Part shown: piece after piece, positions 33,193 through 41,466 of the stretch
Layout of the letters: each line of letters begins with the position of its first letter
Position numbering within the stretch: position 1 is the first letter of the stretch
NCBI GenBank assembly: GCA_934699585.1
Contig: CAKUWY010000018.1
Span: 1-64,000 of the forward strand
Source: an uncultured Fibrobacter sp.
GTDB taxonomy: Bacteria; Fibrobacterota; Fibrobacteria; Fibrobacterales; Fibrobacteraceae
Direction: 5' to 3'
Length of the DNA: 64,000 bases
Made by a program: the position numbers and the translations under genes
The notes under the pieces: generated by a model
What the model saw: the letters and a program-made list of their open reading frames with translations, nothing else
What the model was told of the DNA's origin: nothing
The model's database searches: none

Positions 33193-33246
33193 TTGACGGC
33201 TTCGCCTTTTTCCGCAGCCTAACGAAGTCCACCAACGAACACCGAT
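33193..33246 (+). pseudogene. Detached second copy of the folC 3' end
   Basis: This stretch aligns with folC 30827-30880 at an offset of 2366 bp, with about 9 mismatches in 56. Translated in the matching frame it gives DGFAFFRSLTKSTNEHR and a stop, against DGLAFFRGLTKATNEHR and a stop in folC. Nothing upstream of it matches folC. It looks like the tail of a second folC allele. Confidence 0.75.
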
Positions 33247-33248
33247 AA

Positions 33249-33554
33249 CTACAGCTTGAACAAGTCTGCGTGTGTTCCCGTGCGGGTCAGTTCAAGAATA
33301 AGGATGTCGTCTTTTTTCTGATAGATTAGTAGCCAGTCGGGGCGTATGTGCAGTTCGCGGTGCCCTGTCCATTTCCCGCTGAGAGCATGATCGTGAAGAT
33401 GTTCCCCTAGCGGTTCGTCATTGGCGAGCTTTAAAATAATGTCGGATATTTCTGACATGTCATAACCGCGTTTTTGTGCACGCTTTAAGTCCTTCCGCAT
33501 GGCAGAAGTAAAACTCATGGTATATTTTGTGTTTTGTTTGGGAAAGTCAATCAC
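33249..33554 (-). CDS. YafQ-family mRNA interferase toxin
   Basis: YafQ toxins cut mRNA on the ribosome. This 101-residue protein has KDLKRAQKRGYDM, LHDHALSGKWTGHRELHIRPDWLLIY and RTGTHADLF. These hold the residues known to matter in E. coli YafQ: the His and Asp-Trp of HIRPDW, and the final His and Phe of GTHADLF. Translation begins at the GTG at 33554, overlapping the antitoxin stop by 4 bp; an internal ATG at 33518 would cut the first strand. The pair lies directly after the folC tail duplicate, in a repeat-bounded stretch. Confidence 0.88.
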   Translation of the reverse strand: MIDFPKQNTKYTMSFTSAMRKDLKRAQKRGYDMSEISDIILKLANDEPLGEHLHDHALSGKWTGHRELHIRPDWLLIYQKKDDILILELTRTGTHADLFKL

Positions 33555-33832
33555 TTGAGCATTGCCCTCATGATGTCGTTGACGGTGTTATAAGTCTTTA
33601 TCGAAGACGGGTTCTTCCTGTATTTCTCGATGAGCTTGTCGCCTTCTTTCATGGCCTTGATGGTTTCGCGGTTCGGGCGGTCAATCCCTATTTCGAAGGG
33701 GATTTTTCCTTCGCGCAGGACTTGCTTGGTGAACACGTTGTAGAGGCCGGAAATAGTCATTCCGACTTTTTCGCAGAAATCGGCAATGCCCTTTTTGTCT
33801 TCATCGTCCAGTGTGATTGTCAAGTTGGCCAT
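33551..33832 (-). CDS. DinJ/RelB-family antitoxin
   Basis: The antitoxin has 93 residues. MANLTITLDDEDKKGIADFCEKVGMTISGLYNVFTKQVL is the ribbon-helix-helix region typical of DinJ/RelB, which binds the operator. The C-terminal part (about 60-93) would wrap the YafQ toxin. The ATG at 33832 was chosen since GAGG lies 6 bp upstream; a longer frame to 34075 reads intergenic repeat. The gene comes first and overlaps the toxin by 4 bp, the usual autoregulated order. A palindrome at 33857-33871 lies just upstream. Confidence 0.88.
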   Translation of the reverse strand: MANLTITLDDEDKKGIADFCEKVGMTISGLYNVFTKQVLREGKIPFEIGIDRPNRETIKAMKEGDKLIEKYRKNPSSIKTYNTVNDIMRAMLK

Positions 33833-33856
33833 TTTTACCTCAATTGTGTGATTTTT

Positions 33857-33871
33857 ATGTGTTTCGCACAT
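33857..33871. promoter_or_regulatory. Possible antitoxin operator
   Basis: ATGTG-TTTCG-CACAT, a perfect 5-bp inverted repeat with a 5-bp spacer, lies 25 bp upstream of the antitoxin ATG in an AT-rich region. Ribbon-helix-helix antitoxins usually bind such sites. The remaining gap, to about 34097, shows no gene. Confidence 0.4.
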
Positions 33872-34097
33872 TAAAATTACATAAAATTCACTTAAAATAC
33901 AAGTGTTTTGATGTGTAAATCTCATCATTCGTTGTGTCACTCCTCCGTTTTTAGGGAGCTCTCTGTATAAAACGGAGATATAGGCCGAGAAAAGCCTTGT
34001 AAAGAATCTTTTTACGATGGAATGAAAGGGAGATGCCCCGTCAAGCGGGGCATGACAAGAGGGAAGGCCCGGCATGACAAAAGGGGCGACTTCTTGA

Positions 34098-34395
34098 AGG
34101 AAACTCGCAGGGACTAACAGTCACAAGAGTTTCCGCCTGCAGAAACGGTTTAGCCCCAAAAGGTCTTGACCGCAAAGCACTTGTGAACCAGAGCCGTTCT
34201 TGTATTTTTCGACCGAGATGTGTGCTTCCCGAGTGAGCAGTCGAATGAAATGAATCTGTGATTCTGTGAGCGACAAGCGCCTGGTATTGACCAGGCGCGG
34301 TCGCGAAAGTGAGGCGATTCCGGAGACTTGTTTTTAGCAATAGAGCCGAACGGTCGTTATAGGAAGGCTCACATCGAGGGAGAGATTTATTAAAA
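34098..34395 (-). repeat. Inverted, diverged copy of the 437-bp repeat
   Basis: Read on the minus strand it matches the 31.0-31.7 kb repeats: CTGCAGGCGGAAACTCTTGT and GACTGTTAGTCCCTGCGAGT at one end, and GGGAAGCACACATCTCGGTC in the middle. Extra sequence, including a CGCCTGGT/ACCAGGCG hairpin, fills the palindrome loop. Confidence 0.8.
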
Positions 34396-34546
34396 GGGGT
34401 GTTAGGGGCGGAGCTCCTAGGAGAGGGGGTAGCGGATGCGATTAGGAGATCCCCGCCATAATGATGGCGGATCCTCGCCTTCGCGAGGATGACGAGAAGG
34501 GTTGCGGGGATGACGAGTCGCAGAAGCGAGGGGGAGGCTTCCCCCA
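34396..34546 (+). repeat. Composite GC-rich element after lgt
   Basis: It has the same ends as the copy inside the methyltransferase gene. The interior carries a CCGCCAT/ATGGCGG stem and a GTCATCC hairpin in reverse. The right-end GGGGGAGGCTTCCCCC hairpin starts 3 bp after the lgt stop codon in the gene's direction. Confidence 0.85.
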
Positions 34547-34548
34547 CA

Positions 34549-35418
34549 TTAGGTATTTGCGTCCGCGGTCTTTGCGGCTTTCTTCTGCTTTACAATCAGC
34601 ACGATAAGCCAAATAAGACCGGTCAAAATCATGAGGCTGCAGAGCGTCTGGCCGCGGCTCATGCCGAACAGGTCCACGCGTCCAATGTGGGCGTCGGGCA
34701 TGCGGAAAAACTCGATGAAGAACCGTGCGGTGCCGTAGCCTATCAGGTACAGGCAGGGCATTTTGTCGTGTAGGACGGGAATGCGACGCAGGTTGTAGAG
34801 TGCTACGAACAAAAGAACGCCTTCGAAAATCATTTCGTAGAGCTGGCTCGGGTGGTGGAGCACCGGCGGGGTCACCAGACTGTCTTTTGCCAGCGGGAAC
34901 CACATGCCGATGGGGCTGGTGGTCACTTCGCCAAAGAGTTCCCCGTTGATAAAGTTCCCCCAGCGGCCCCAGGTGTAGGCCAGGGGCGCCAGCAGAAAGC
35001 ACAGGTTCAGGGTTTTCCACAGGTCCATCTTGTTGCGCCTGATGCCGATGATGGTGAATACGGTGCCAAGGATTAGCCCGCCGTGGTAACTCATGCCCGA
35101 AATGCCCACGAAATGCCCGTTGCTCATGGGAATAAGGATTTCGGTGGGGTTAGCGAGGTAGTAGTCCGCCTTGTAGAAGAACACGTAGCCAAGGCGCGCC
35201 CCGATGATGATGCCCGCGATAATCCAGGTGAAAAGGCTGTCGAACTGTTCCTTGGTGTAGCCCAGGTTTTCTTTCTTGTTGATGTGGGTCAGGGTCAGGT
35301 AGCCCGTGACGAAGGCGAAAATGTACATGATGCCGTACCAGCGCACGGGGAAACTCCCCAGCGTGAATGCGGTTCCGTCAAAATACGTGGGAATCAGGTT
35401 CCACCAGGACAAATCCAT
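34549..35418 (-). CDS. lgt: Prolipoprotein diacylglyceryl transferase
   Basis: Lgt adds diacylglycerol to the lipobox cysteine before LspA acts. It is a seven-helix membrane protein of 289 residues. Key motifs are FPVRWYGIMY near the N-terminus, SGMSYHGGLILG with the conserved His at about 111, and GRWGNFINGELFG near 150-162. GYGTARFFIEFFRMPD near 226-241 holds the conserved Arg/Glu. It follows the PBP gene by 1 bp and orn before that, so orn-PBP-lgt form a minus-strand operon. Lipoproteins at 12.0, 25.4, 31.9 and 43.5 kb are likely substrates. Confidence 0.95.
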   Translation of the reverse strand: MDLSWWNLIPTYFDGTAFTLGSFPVRWYGIMYIFAFVTGYLTLTHINKKENLGYTKEQFDSLFTWIIAGIIIGARLGYVFFYKADYYLANPTEILIPMSNGHFVGISGMSYHGGLILGTVFTIIGIRRNKMDLWKTLNLCFLLAPLAYTWGRWGNFINGELFGEVTTSPIGMWFPLAKDSLVTPPVLHHPSQLYEMIFEGVLLFVALYNLRRIPVLHDKMPCLYLIGYGTARFFIEFFRMPDAHIGRVDLFGMSRGQTLCSLMILTGLIWLIVLIVKQKKAAKTADANT

Positions 35419-35419
35419 G

Positions 35420-36811
35420 TTACTTTCCTTTCTTGGTGTTCAAATTCTGGTGCGCCCAGTAGTTCATGATCATGGCGGCCACCTGGGTGGCGGGCTGGCT
35501 GCGGACCTTCTGCAGGTCGTGAATCTGCAAGATGACCACCACGATGGCCTTCTTGGGGTCTTCCTTGGACTGGGCGAATCCCTTGAACCATTCGTAGCGT
35601 CCGTAGGGGTCGTGCCCGTCCAGGGAGCCGGTCTTTCCGCCGATGTCCAGGGCGTTGTAGTTCTTGCGGGCCATGTTCCGGGTGGAAATCTGCTTGCGGG
35701 CCGTTCCGTTGGTGATGGAGCGGATCATGGCCTGCCTAAGCCCGTAGTAGGTGTTCTCGCTGAAGGAACCCGCGTTCAGGGCGATGCGGTTCTTGGGAGC
35801 GTAGGGCGCGAGGTTTTCGGCCCAGGGGATTTCAAGGGGCTTCTTTGCGAGAATCGCCCGGACCTGTGCCGCCGCCAAAAGCGGGGTGAGGGTGGTGGAT
35901 TCGGTGAAGCCGCAGCTTACCTCGGCAAGTCCGTAACCGCTGTCGGGCGGCGTGTAGCTGGAACGGCCAGGGATGCCGCTTGGGAAGTTGGTGTTGTAGC
36001 CCAGTTTCTTGGCGGCCTCTTTCAGCCTGCTGGCCCCTACGTTCAGGCCTATGAGAGCGAGAGGCGGGTTTGCGGACATGGCGTAGGCGTCTTGCAGCTC
36101 GATGGTTGGGCCCGTGTAGTTTTCCTTGACCCTAAGCTGGTTCTTGTACAGCGTGTGGTAGGAGCCGATCATGGGGATGGGGGTGTTCAGGGAGTAGCGC
36201 TTGCTGTCCATGGCGGCGGCGATGGTGATGGTCTTTGCCAGGGAGGCTGCGGGGAAGGTGTTCTTCACGAAAAAGTCCGGCGTGCTCTGGACCTTTTCGT
36301 CTTTGCGTTCGCCCCAGGCGATAATCTCGTTGGTCTGCACGTCCACCACCAAGATGACGCCGTACATGGGCTTGAATCGGCGGAGCATGTTGTCGATTTT
36401 TTCGGCCAGGAACACGTTTTTCTGGGCCTTGATGTGGGTGGAGTCGATGACCTCGATTTCGGGGGGAACCTCGGGCGTGACCGCCGCGGTGATGGCGGCC
36501 TGGGCGTTGGCCATGTCTTCGGCCTTCTGCTCGGCGGGGGTCAGGGGCGAACCTTCGGCCATGGCGGTTTCGAGGTCTCTTGCTCCGGAATCGCTTGCGG
36601 CGCTGTCGTTGATTGGATTACTGGAGGTGTTGCCTGCGGAGTCGGCGGCAACGAGGGGTGCTTCCGGCGCTTCGGGGAGCTTTGCGACTTCTTCTTCTTT
36701 GCCGCCTCCGAAAATGCAGGAGCCTATCATGAAACAGAGGGTCGCGAATATCCCTAGGGCGATAATGCGGTTGCGGAGCCGTTGGGCGTAGGGCAGGGGT
36801 TGAATGGGCAT
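35420..36811 (-). CDS. Penicillin-binding protein transpeptidase (FtsI-like catalytic domain)
   Basis: The protein has 463 residues. A single N-terminal membrane segment ends in MIGSC, which could also be a lipobox. An Ala/Glu/Pro-rich linker to about 130 follows. The transpeptidase domain has SLAK at 190-193, SAN at 246-248 and KTG at 393-395, the three penicillin-binding motifs. There is no glycosyltransferase domain and no full PBP-dimer domain, so it is smaller than FtsI or MrdA and may be a specialised D,D-transpeptidase. It lies between orn and lgt with 1-3 bp gaps. Confidence 0.88.
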   Translation of the reverse strand: MPIQPLPYAQRLRNRIIALGIFATLCFMIGSCIFGGGKEEEVAKLPEAPEAPLVAADSAGNTSSNPINDSAASDSGARDLETAMAEGSPLTPAEQKAEDMANAQAAITAAVTPEVPPEIEVIDSTHIKAQKNVFLAEKIDNMLRRFKPMYGVILVVDVQTNEIIAWGERKDEKVQSTPDFFVKNTFPAASLAKTITIAAAMDSKRYSLNTPIPMIGSYHTLYKNQLRVKENYTGPTIELQDAYAMSANPPLALIGLNVGASRLKEAAKKLGYNTNFPSGIPGRSSYTPPDSGYGLAEVSCGFTESTTLTPLLAAAQVRAILAKKPLEIPWAENLAPYAPKNRIALNAGSFSENTYYGLRQAMIRSITNGTARKQISTRNMARKNYNALDIGGKTGSLDGHDPYGRYEWFKGFAQSKEDPKKAIVVVILQIHDLQKVRSQPATQVAAMIMNYWAHQNLNTKKGK

Positions 36812-36814
36812 CTG

Positions 36815-37369
36815 TTAAAGGGATTCCTTGAAGATGGTCTTGCGGTAGTAGGCCAGTTCGGCGATGCTTTCCCGGATGTCGTCCAGGGCCTGGTGCTTCT
36901 CTTGCTTCTTGAATTCGGGCAGGTTCGGGTACCAGCGGAAGGTCAGTTCCTTGATGGAGCTGACGTCGATGTTCCTGTAGTTCAGCCAGCCCGTTACCTT
37001 GGGCATGTACTTGTACATGAACCTGCGGTCCTGCGTGATGGAGTTTCCGCAGAGCACGTTCAGTTTCTCTTGCGTGAACGGCTTGATAAAGTCCAGGGTC
37101 ATCTGGTCGGCGTCGGCAATGGAAAAGCGGGATTTGCGGCAACGGTCGATAAGTCCGCTCTGCTTGTGGTGCTTGGAGTTCCACTCGTCCATGCCGTTGA
37201 ATATGTTTTCGGTCTGGTAGATGGCAAGCACCGGGCCTTCGGCGAGAATGTTCAAGTTCGGGTCGGTGACTATCGTGGCCACTTCGAGGATTACGTCTTT
37301 TTCGGGGTGGAGCCCCGACATTTCCAGGTCCATCCACACCAGGTTCGGTGCGCTTTTAATCTTTGCCAT
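36815..37369 (-). CDS. orn: Oligoribonuclease
   Basis: Orn is a DEDDh exonuclease that finishes RNA and cyclic-dinucleotide breakdown by hydrolysing dinucleotides. VWMDLEMSGL at about 11-20 carries the first D and E, NILAEGPVLAIYQ follows, and KHQALDDIRESIAEL near the C-terminus holds the His and last Asp. The ATG at 37369 gives 184 residues, the normal size; a start at 37396 would add nine residues that do not fit. It is the first gene of the probable orn-PBP-lgt operon. Confidence 0.93.
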   Translation of the reverse strand: MAKIKSAPNLVWMDLEMSGLHPEKDVILEVATIVTDPNLNILAEGPVLAIYQTENIFNGMDEWNSKHHKQSGLIDRCRKSRFSIADADQMTLDFIKPFTQEKLNVLCGNSITQDRRFMYKYMPKVTGWLNYRNIDVSSIKELTFRWYPNLPEFKKQEKHQALDDIRESIAELAYYRKTIFKESL

Positions 37370-37574
37370 AACGGTGCTAAATCTAGTTTTTTTCAAATAG
37401 TTGAGAGCGGATTATGAGCCGATGTTATCTTTTCATCGCATTTTTCTGTCCGTTTTTCACCGGTGGTGTCTTTTTGTCGCCAACTTTCGTCAAATGATAA
37501 ATAAAACCATTTAATGTAAGTTTTTTATTTTCTATATTAGCCCGCGTTAATTTGTTACACCAATAGGAGCAATT

Positions 37575-38804
37575 ATGGAAGAAGTCGTAATCACTGGTAT
37601 GGGCTGCGTTTCGGCCCTTGGCAACACCCCCGATATCCTTTGGGATAATCTTTTGCAGGGAAAGTCCGGCATTGCCACCATTGACCGCTTTGACGTAAGC
37701 GCGTGCCCCATCAAGATTGCCGCCGCCGTGAAGGAATTCGACGGTTCCGAATATTTCAGCAATCGCGACCAGTCCCGTTTTTCCAAGTGCATCCAGTATG
37801 CCGTCTATTCCGCCTACAAGGCCCTGGCCAACGCAGGAATTGACCCCAAGGCCGAAGATCCCAGCCGCTCCGGCGTGATTATCGGTGCCGGCGTGGGCGG
37901 CATGAACATGTATTCGGATAGCGCCGTGACGCTAGCCAACCGCGGCCCTAGCCGTGTGTCCCCCTTCTTTATTCCCATGGCCATCGTGAACATGCCCGCC
38001 GGCGAAGTTTCTAACCGTACCGGTTGGATGGGCCCCTGCTTTGCAGTTGTTTCCGCCTGCGCCACCTCCAACCACTCCATCGCCGCCGCCTACGACGCTA
38101 TCCGTCTGGGCCGTGCCGACATCATGCTGGCTGGCGGTACCGATGAGACGGTGAACCCGCTGGCCTTGGCTGGCTTTACCAACATGCATGCCCTGAGCAA
38201 GCGCAACGACGACCCGTCCACAGCCTCTCGCCCCTTCGACAAGGACCGTGACGGCTTTGTGATGGGTGAAGGTTCTGGCATTCTGGTGCTTGAAAGCCTG
38301 AGCCACGCCCAAAAGCGCGGCGCCAACATTCTGGCCCGTATCGCAGGTGTTGGCATGAGCGCTGATGCCCACCACATGTCCGCCCCCCGCGAAGACGGCG
38401 AAGGTGTGCGTCTCGCTATCGAGATGGCGCTCCGCGATGCAGGAATTTCTCCCAATGACGTGGGCTACGTGAACACCCACGGTACATCGACCCCTCTTGG
38501 CGACGTGGCTGAATGTTCCGCCCTGGAAAAGGTGTTCGGCGCCCGCGACAGCCTGAAGGTGAACTCTTCCAAGTGCATGATCGGGCATGCCCTGGGTGCC
38601 GCCGGCGCTCTCGAGGCTATCATTACCGTGAAGTCCCTGCAGAACCAGATGGTTCATGCCACGAGGAACGTGTTCAACCAGGACGAACGCATCCATCTGG
38701 ACGTGTGCGCGGGCAAGAACACCAGTCACGACTTCAAGTACGCCCTGTCCGACGGTTTCGGCTTTGGCGGCCAGAACAGCGTGCTGCTTTTGGCCCGCGA
38801 CTAG
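37575..38804 (+). CDS. fabF: 3-oxoacyl-[ACP] synthase II
   Basis: FabF elongates acyl-ACP by condensing it with malonyl-ACP. The catalytic triad is complete: C162 in VSACATSNHS, H302 in NTHGTSTPLGD and H338 in CMIGHALGAAG, with K333. The 409-residue length and GFGGQNSVLL end are typical. TAGGAG lies 7 bp before the ATG. The upstream 200 bp are AT-rich and gene-free, with a TATATTAG promoter-like box about 40 bp before the start. No other fab gene is adjacent. Confidence 0.95.
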   Translation: MEEVVITGMGCVSALGNTPDILWDNLLQGKSGIATIDRFDVSACPIKIAAAVKEFDGSEYFSNRDQSRFSKCIQYAVYSAYKALANAGIDPKAEDPSRSGVIIGAGVGGMNMYSDSAVTLANRGPSRVSPFFIPMAIVNMPAGEVSNRTGWMGPCFAVVSACATSNHSIAAAYDAIRLGRADIMLAGGTDETVNPLALAGFTNMHALSKRNDDPSTASRPFDKDRDGFVMGEGSGILVLESLSHAQKRGANILARIAGVGMSADAHHMSAPREDGEGVRLAIEMALRDAGISPNDVGYVNTHGTSTPLGDVAECSALEKVFGARDSLKVNSSKCMIGHALGAAGALEAIITVKSLQNQMVHATRNVFNQDERIHLDVCAGKNTSHDFKYALSDGFGFGGQNSVLLLARD

Positions 38805-38810
38805 TTCGGT

Positions 38811-38865
38811 GTGGAGTGTGGAATGTGAGGTGTGAAATTACACACTCCACATACCACATTCCACA
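38811..38865. repeat. Heptamer repeats arranged as an inverted repeat
   Basis: GTG recurs at 38811, 38818, 38825 and 38832. CAC then recurs at 38841, 38848, 38855 and 38862. The two arms can pair as a hairpin after the fabF stop. Confidence 0.75.
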
Positions 38866-38885
38866 TTTTTCTATCTTTCACGTCC

Positions 38886-39821
38886 GTGAAATTTTCTTGC
38901 GTGAAAATAGTCGTCTTGTGTCTGGTGACCGCACTTGTGGTCCACGCGGCTCCTTACGATCCGCCCACCTGGCGCGATTCTACCTGGGACTACCGCAGCG
39001 AAGATTCCACGGACCTGGCAGGAGAAGTATCCTGGCTCAAGGTTGGGGGTGTCGCCTCTCTGACGCTCATTGCCTACGGGGCTGCCTACTGGCTTGTTTT
39101 TGACAAGGGCTGGTGGGACGAACAGGGCAATCATTTCCATTTCGAGAACGACTTTGACTACGCCCTGAACCTGGACAAGTTCGGGCATTTCGCCTCGGGT
39201 GTGGCCATGGGCGAACTCTTTTACGAGGGGTATCGCTGGGCAGGTGCTACGGAGTTCCAGTCCTACCTGTTTGCCGGCTTTTCCGCCATGATGACCCACA
39301 TCGCCATCGACGTGAAGGATGCCTATTCTCCCAGGTGGGGTTTCAGCGTTTTCGATGTGCTGTCCGGTACCTTGGGCGGTTTTTTGCCCATGGCGGAACG
39401 CTACGTGCCGCTGTTCAAGTACGTGGACCTTAAGTGGAGTTACTGGATTAACACAAAGGCGTATTACCGACAGGGGGAAGGGCATTCCAAGGTGTTTACC
39501 GACGACTATTGCAACCAGACCTTTTGGGCGTCTTTCAAAATATACCGCATGCTCCCTGCAGGGGCACGCGCCTATTACCCCAGCTGGCTTGCCATTGCGG
39601 CTGGCCTCAGTATCGATGAAGGCGTGTTTATCAAGCATTACGAGGGAACACCCCATCGAGAAGTTTACATTGCGCTGGACTACGACTTGGAGGCATTCCG
39701 CCCACAGAGTCGTATGGCCCGTACCATTATCAAGTGGATGAACTACTTCAAACTGCCGGCACCAGCTGTGCAAGTTTATCCTGAATTCCACTGGTTCTTG
39801 CTGTATCCCATTAAGTTTTAA
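38886..39821 (+). CDS. DUF2279-type exported protein
   Basis: A signal peptide (core VLCLVTALVVHAA) leads into a protein with hydrophobic helices and the pattern LDKFGHFASGVAMGELFYEGYRW and AIDVKDAYSPRWGFSVFDVLSGTLGGF. This fits the DUF2279/YfiM-like family of periplasmic or outer-membrane proteins. The role is unknown. The start is uncertain: GTG at 38886 or 38901 begins the signal peptide well. An ATG at 38832 would place heptamer repeat in the protein. It follows fabF on the same strand and is separated from the Wzi-like gene by a palindromic repeat. Confidence 0.75.
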   Translation: MKFSCVKIVVLCLVTALVVHAAPYDPPTWRDSTWDYRSEDSTDLAGEVSWLKVGGVASLTLIAYGAAYWLVFDKGWWDEQGNHFHFENDFDYALNLDKFGHFASGVAMGELFYEGYRWAGATEFQSYLFAGFSAMMTHIAIDVKDAYSPRWGFSVFDVLSGTLGGFLPMAERYVPLFKYVDLKWSYWINTKAYYRQGEGHSKVFTDDYCNQTFWASFKIYRMLPAGARAYYPSWLAIAAGLSIDEGVFIKHYEGTPHREVYIALDYDLEAFRPQSRMARTIIKWMNYFKLPAPAVQVYPEFHWFLLYPIKF

Positions 39822-39834
39822 TCCCACCCCAATT

Positions 39835-39921
39835 GTCATTCTGACCCTGAACTAGTTTTAGGGGAATACAGTAGGTACTGCGGGTCTGGATTCTTCAGTC
39901 GCTACGCTCCCTTAGAATGAC
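39835..39921. repeat. GTCATTCT...AGAATGAC palindromic element
   Basis: GTCATTCT at 39835 pairs with AGAATGAC at 39914-39921. Inside are CCCTGAACTAGTTTTAGGG and CGCTACGCTCCC modules. Relatives lie at 16911-16960, 29367 and 54274. Confidence 0.6.
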
Positions 39922-39940
39922 GTCTTGAGTTAATGTTTTT

Positions 39941-39948
39941 TATATTTC
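39941..39948 (+). promoter_or_regulatory. Near-consensus TAnnTTTG box
   Basis: TATATTTC matches five of six fixed bases and ends 6 bp before the ATG at 39955. No ribosome binding site is present. Confidence 0.4.
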
Positions 39949-39954
39949 TAACAA

Positions 39955-41463
39955 ATGCAAATGAAACTCCGGATATTGCTCTTCTGGGGAGTTTTTTGGG
40001 TTATATGCGGAACCTCGGGGGCGTCCCCCGTGGTGGGTTCCGAACGTACCCGGAATTTGCAAGGCCTGGAACATTCTCCCATGCTCATGGAGTACCACCG
40101 GCAGACCGTTGGGGAGGACCGTCAGTTTTTTACCTACCCCAGGCGTGATTACGGATTTATCCGGAACTTTACCCGCACAGAATCCGGCGCCATGATGTTC
40201 ATGGCCGATACCACCGGAGAGTTTTTTGGCAAGAACCACAGCTTTGGGGTGGCGGCGTCCCCTGCGTTCGGGGCGGAGTACTGCGGCAGCGAATCTCTGG
40301 GCGACACCCTGTGGCCCTCTTTTGACGGGGGCATTTACCTGCGGGGTTATGCCGACTCCCTGGATTTCGATTTGGATGCCCGCATGTACGCCGGTGAACA
40401 TTCCGCCAAGAAGCCCAAGAGTTTTGACGGCGAGGTCTTTGACGTGCAGACCAAGGAAGGCAATGCCGGAGCCGATTACGTGAGCTATTCCCGCTACAGG
40501 GCCCACATGGCCCTGAACTACGCCTGGGCAAGGCTGCAGCTGGCCCGTGACGTACTCCACTGGGGGCCGGGATACTACAACAACCTTTCCCTGAACCAGT
40601 TCGCCTTGCCCTATAACATGCTCTCCCTGGACCTGACCTTTGGACCCCTGCGGGTATTCAGCGTGTATGCAGACCTTCGGGTGGATAGCTGGAGCTACAG
40701 CAGGAACAACCTGAACGACCGGAACCTGTATGCCCACCGCTATGAACTGGCCTTGGGAAACTTGACTATCGGCATGAGCGAAATCCAGGTGCTGTACAAC
40801 GAGAACAAACCTTGGTTGTTCGTGCCCATCGCTCCGCTTTTTATTGAAAAGGGCAACTACACCGAGCGGGTAAACAACGGGGCTTTGGCCCTGGACATGA
40901 ACTACCGCTTGCTCAGCGCGGTCAGGCTTTATGGTGAGTTCTTCTTGGACGATTTGGAATCTCCCAATGCGGTTTACGAGAACAAGTACAGCAACAACCG
41001 CTGGGCAGGCATGCTGGGCCTGCAGGCGGGCCACGATTTTTACGTGGGGCAAAAGCGACTCAGCGCGGGTACCATTGCCGAAATTGCCCGTGTGGAACCT
41101 TACACCTATTGCCATTACGATACCGCCCATGCGCAGCTTGCGAACCTGGGGGCACCTCTCGGGAACCCCAACGGTCCCAACAGCTTGGCGGTAGATTGGA
41201 CGGTTTATGCCCAGGCGGGTCTTGGGTCCCTTGGACAGCTGTTTGCGGGCGTACACCAGAAGTGGCTGTGGAAAGGGATCGATGCCGGGAGTAACATCGA
41301 AGACCCCTACAAGACGGTGCGCAAGCGTTTTGCCCATGGGGCGCCTCTTGTTTATACCGTGGCTCCAGCCATCGGGTACAACGGACGGTTTGTAGGCTTT
41401 TCGGGTGAGTTGACCTTGGGTGATGTCCACACTGCGGACGTCAGGATTTCTTTCATGTGGTAG
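39955..41463 (+). CDS. Wzi-like capsule assembly outer-membrane protein
   Basis: The protein has 502 residues. A signal peptide ends near GASP (25), and a long series of beta-strands with aromatic belts follows. The motif ARDVLHWGPGYYNNLSLN (about 195-212) is characteristic of the Wzi capsule assembly family, whose barrel anchors or organises surface polysaccharide. The C-terminus ends in a strand with terminal aromatic (RISFMW). It is followed 3 bp later by a CapD-type dehydratase, so a role in surface polysaccharide is well supported. Either of two Met codons two apart could start it. Confidence 0.85.
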   Translation: MQMKLRILLFWGVFWVICGTSGASPVVGSERTRNLQGLEHSPMLMEYHRQTVGEDRQFFTYPRRDYGFIRNFTRTESGAMMFMADTTGEFFGKNHSFGVAASPAFGAEYCGSESLGDTLWPSFDGGIYLRGYADSLDFDLDARMYAGEHSAKKPKSFDGEVFDVQTKEGNAGADYVSYSRYRAHMALNYAWARLQLARDVLHWGPGYYNNLSLNQFALPYNMLSLDLTFGPLRVFSVYADLRVDSWSYSRNNLNDRNLYAHRYELALGNLTIGMSEIQVLYNENKPWLFVPIAPLFIEKGNYTERVNNGALALDMNYRLLSAVRLYGEFFLDDLESPNAVYENKYSNNRWAGMLGLQAGHDFYVGQKRLSAGTIAEIARVEPYTYCHYDTAHAQLANLGAPLGNPNGPNSLAVDWTVYAQAGLGSLGQLFAGVHQKWLWKGIDAGSNIEDPYKTVRKRFAHGAPLVYTVAPAIGYNGRFVGFSGELTLGDVHTADVRISFMW

Positions 41464-41466
41464 TTT

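Noticed and set aside
33833..34075. Longer N-terminus of the antitoxin
   Set aside because: The extra codons cover the promoter and repeat DNA; a good ribosome binding site precedes the ATG at 33832.
35306..36757. 483-codon plus-strand frame opposite the PBP gene
   Set aside because: It is a Gly/Val-rich shadow of a gene with intact SxxK, SxN and KTG motifs.
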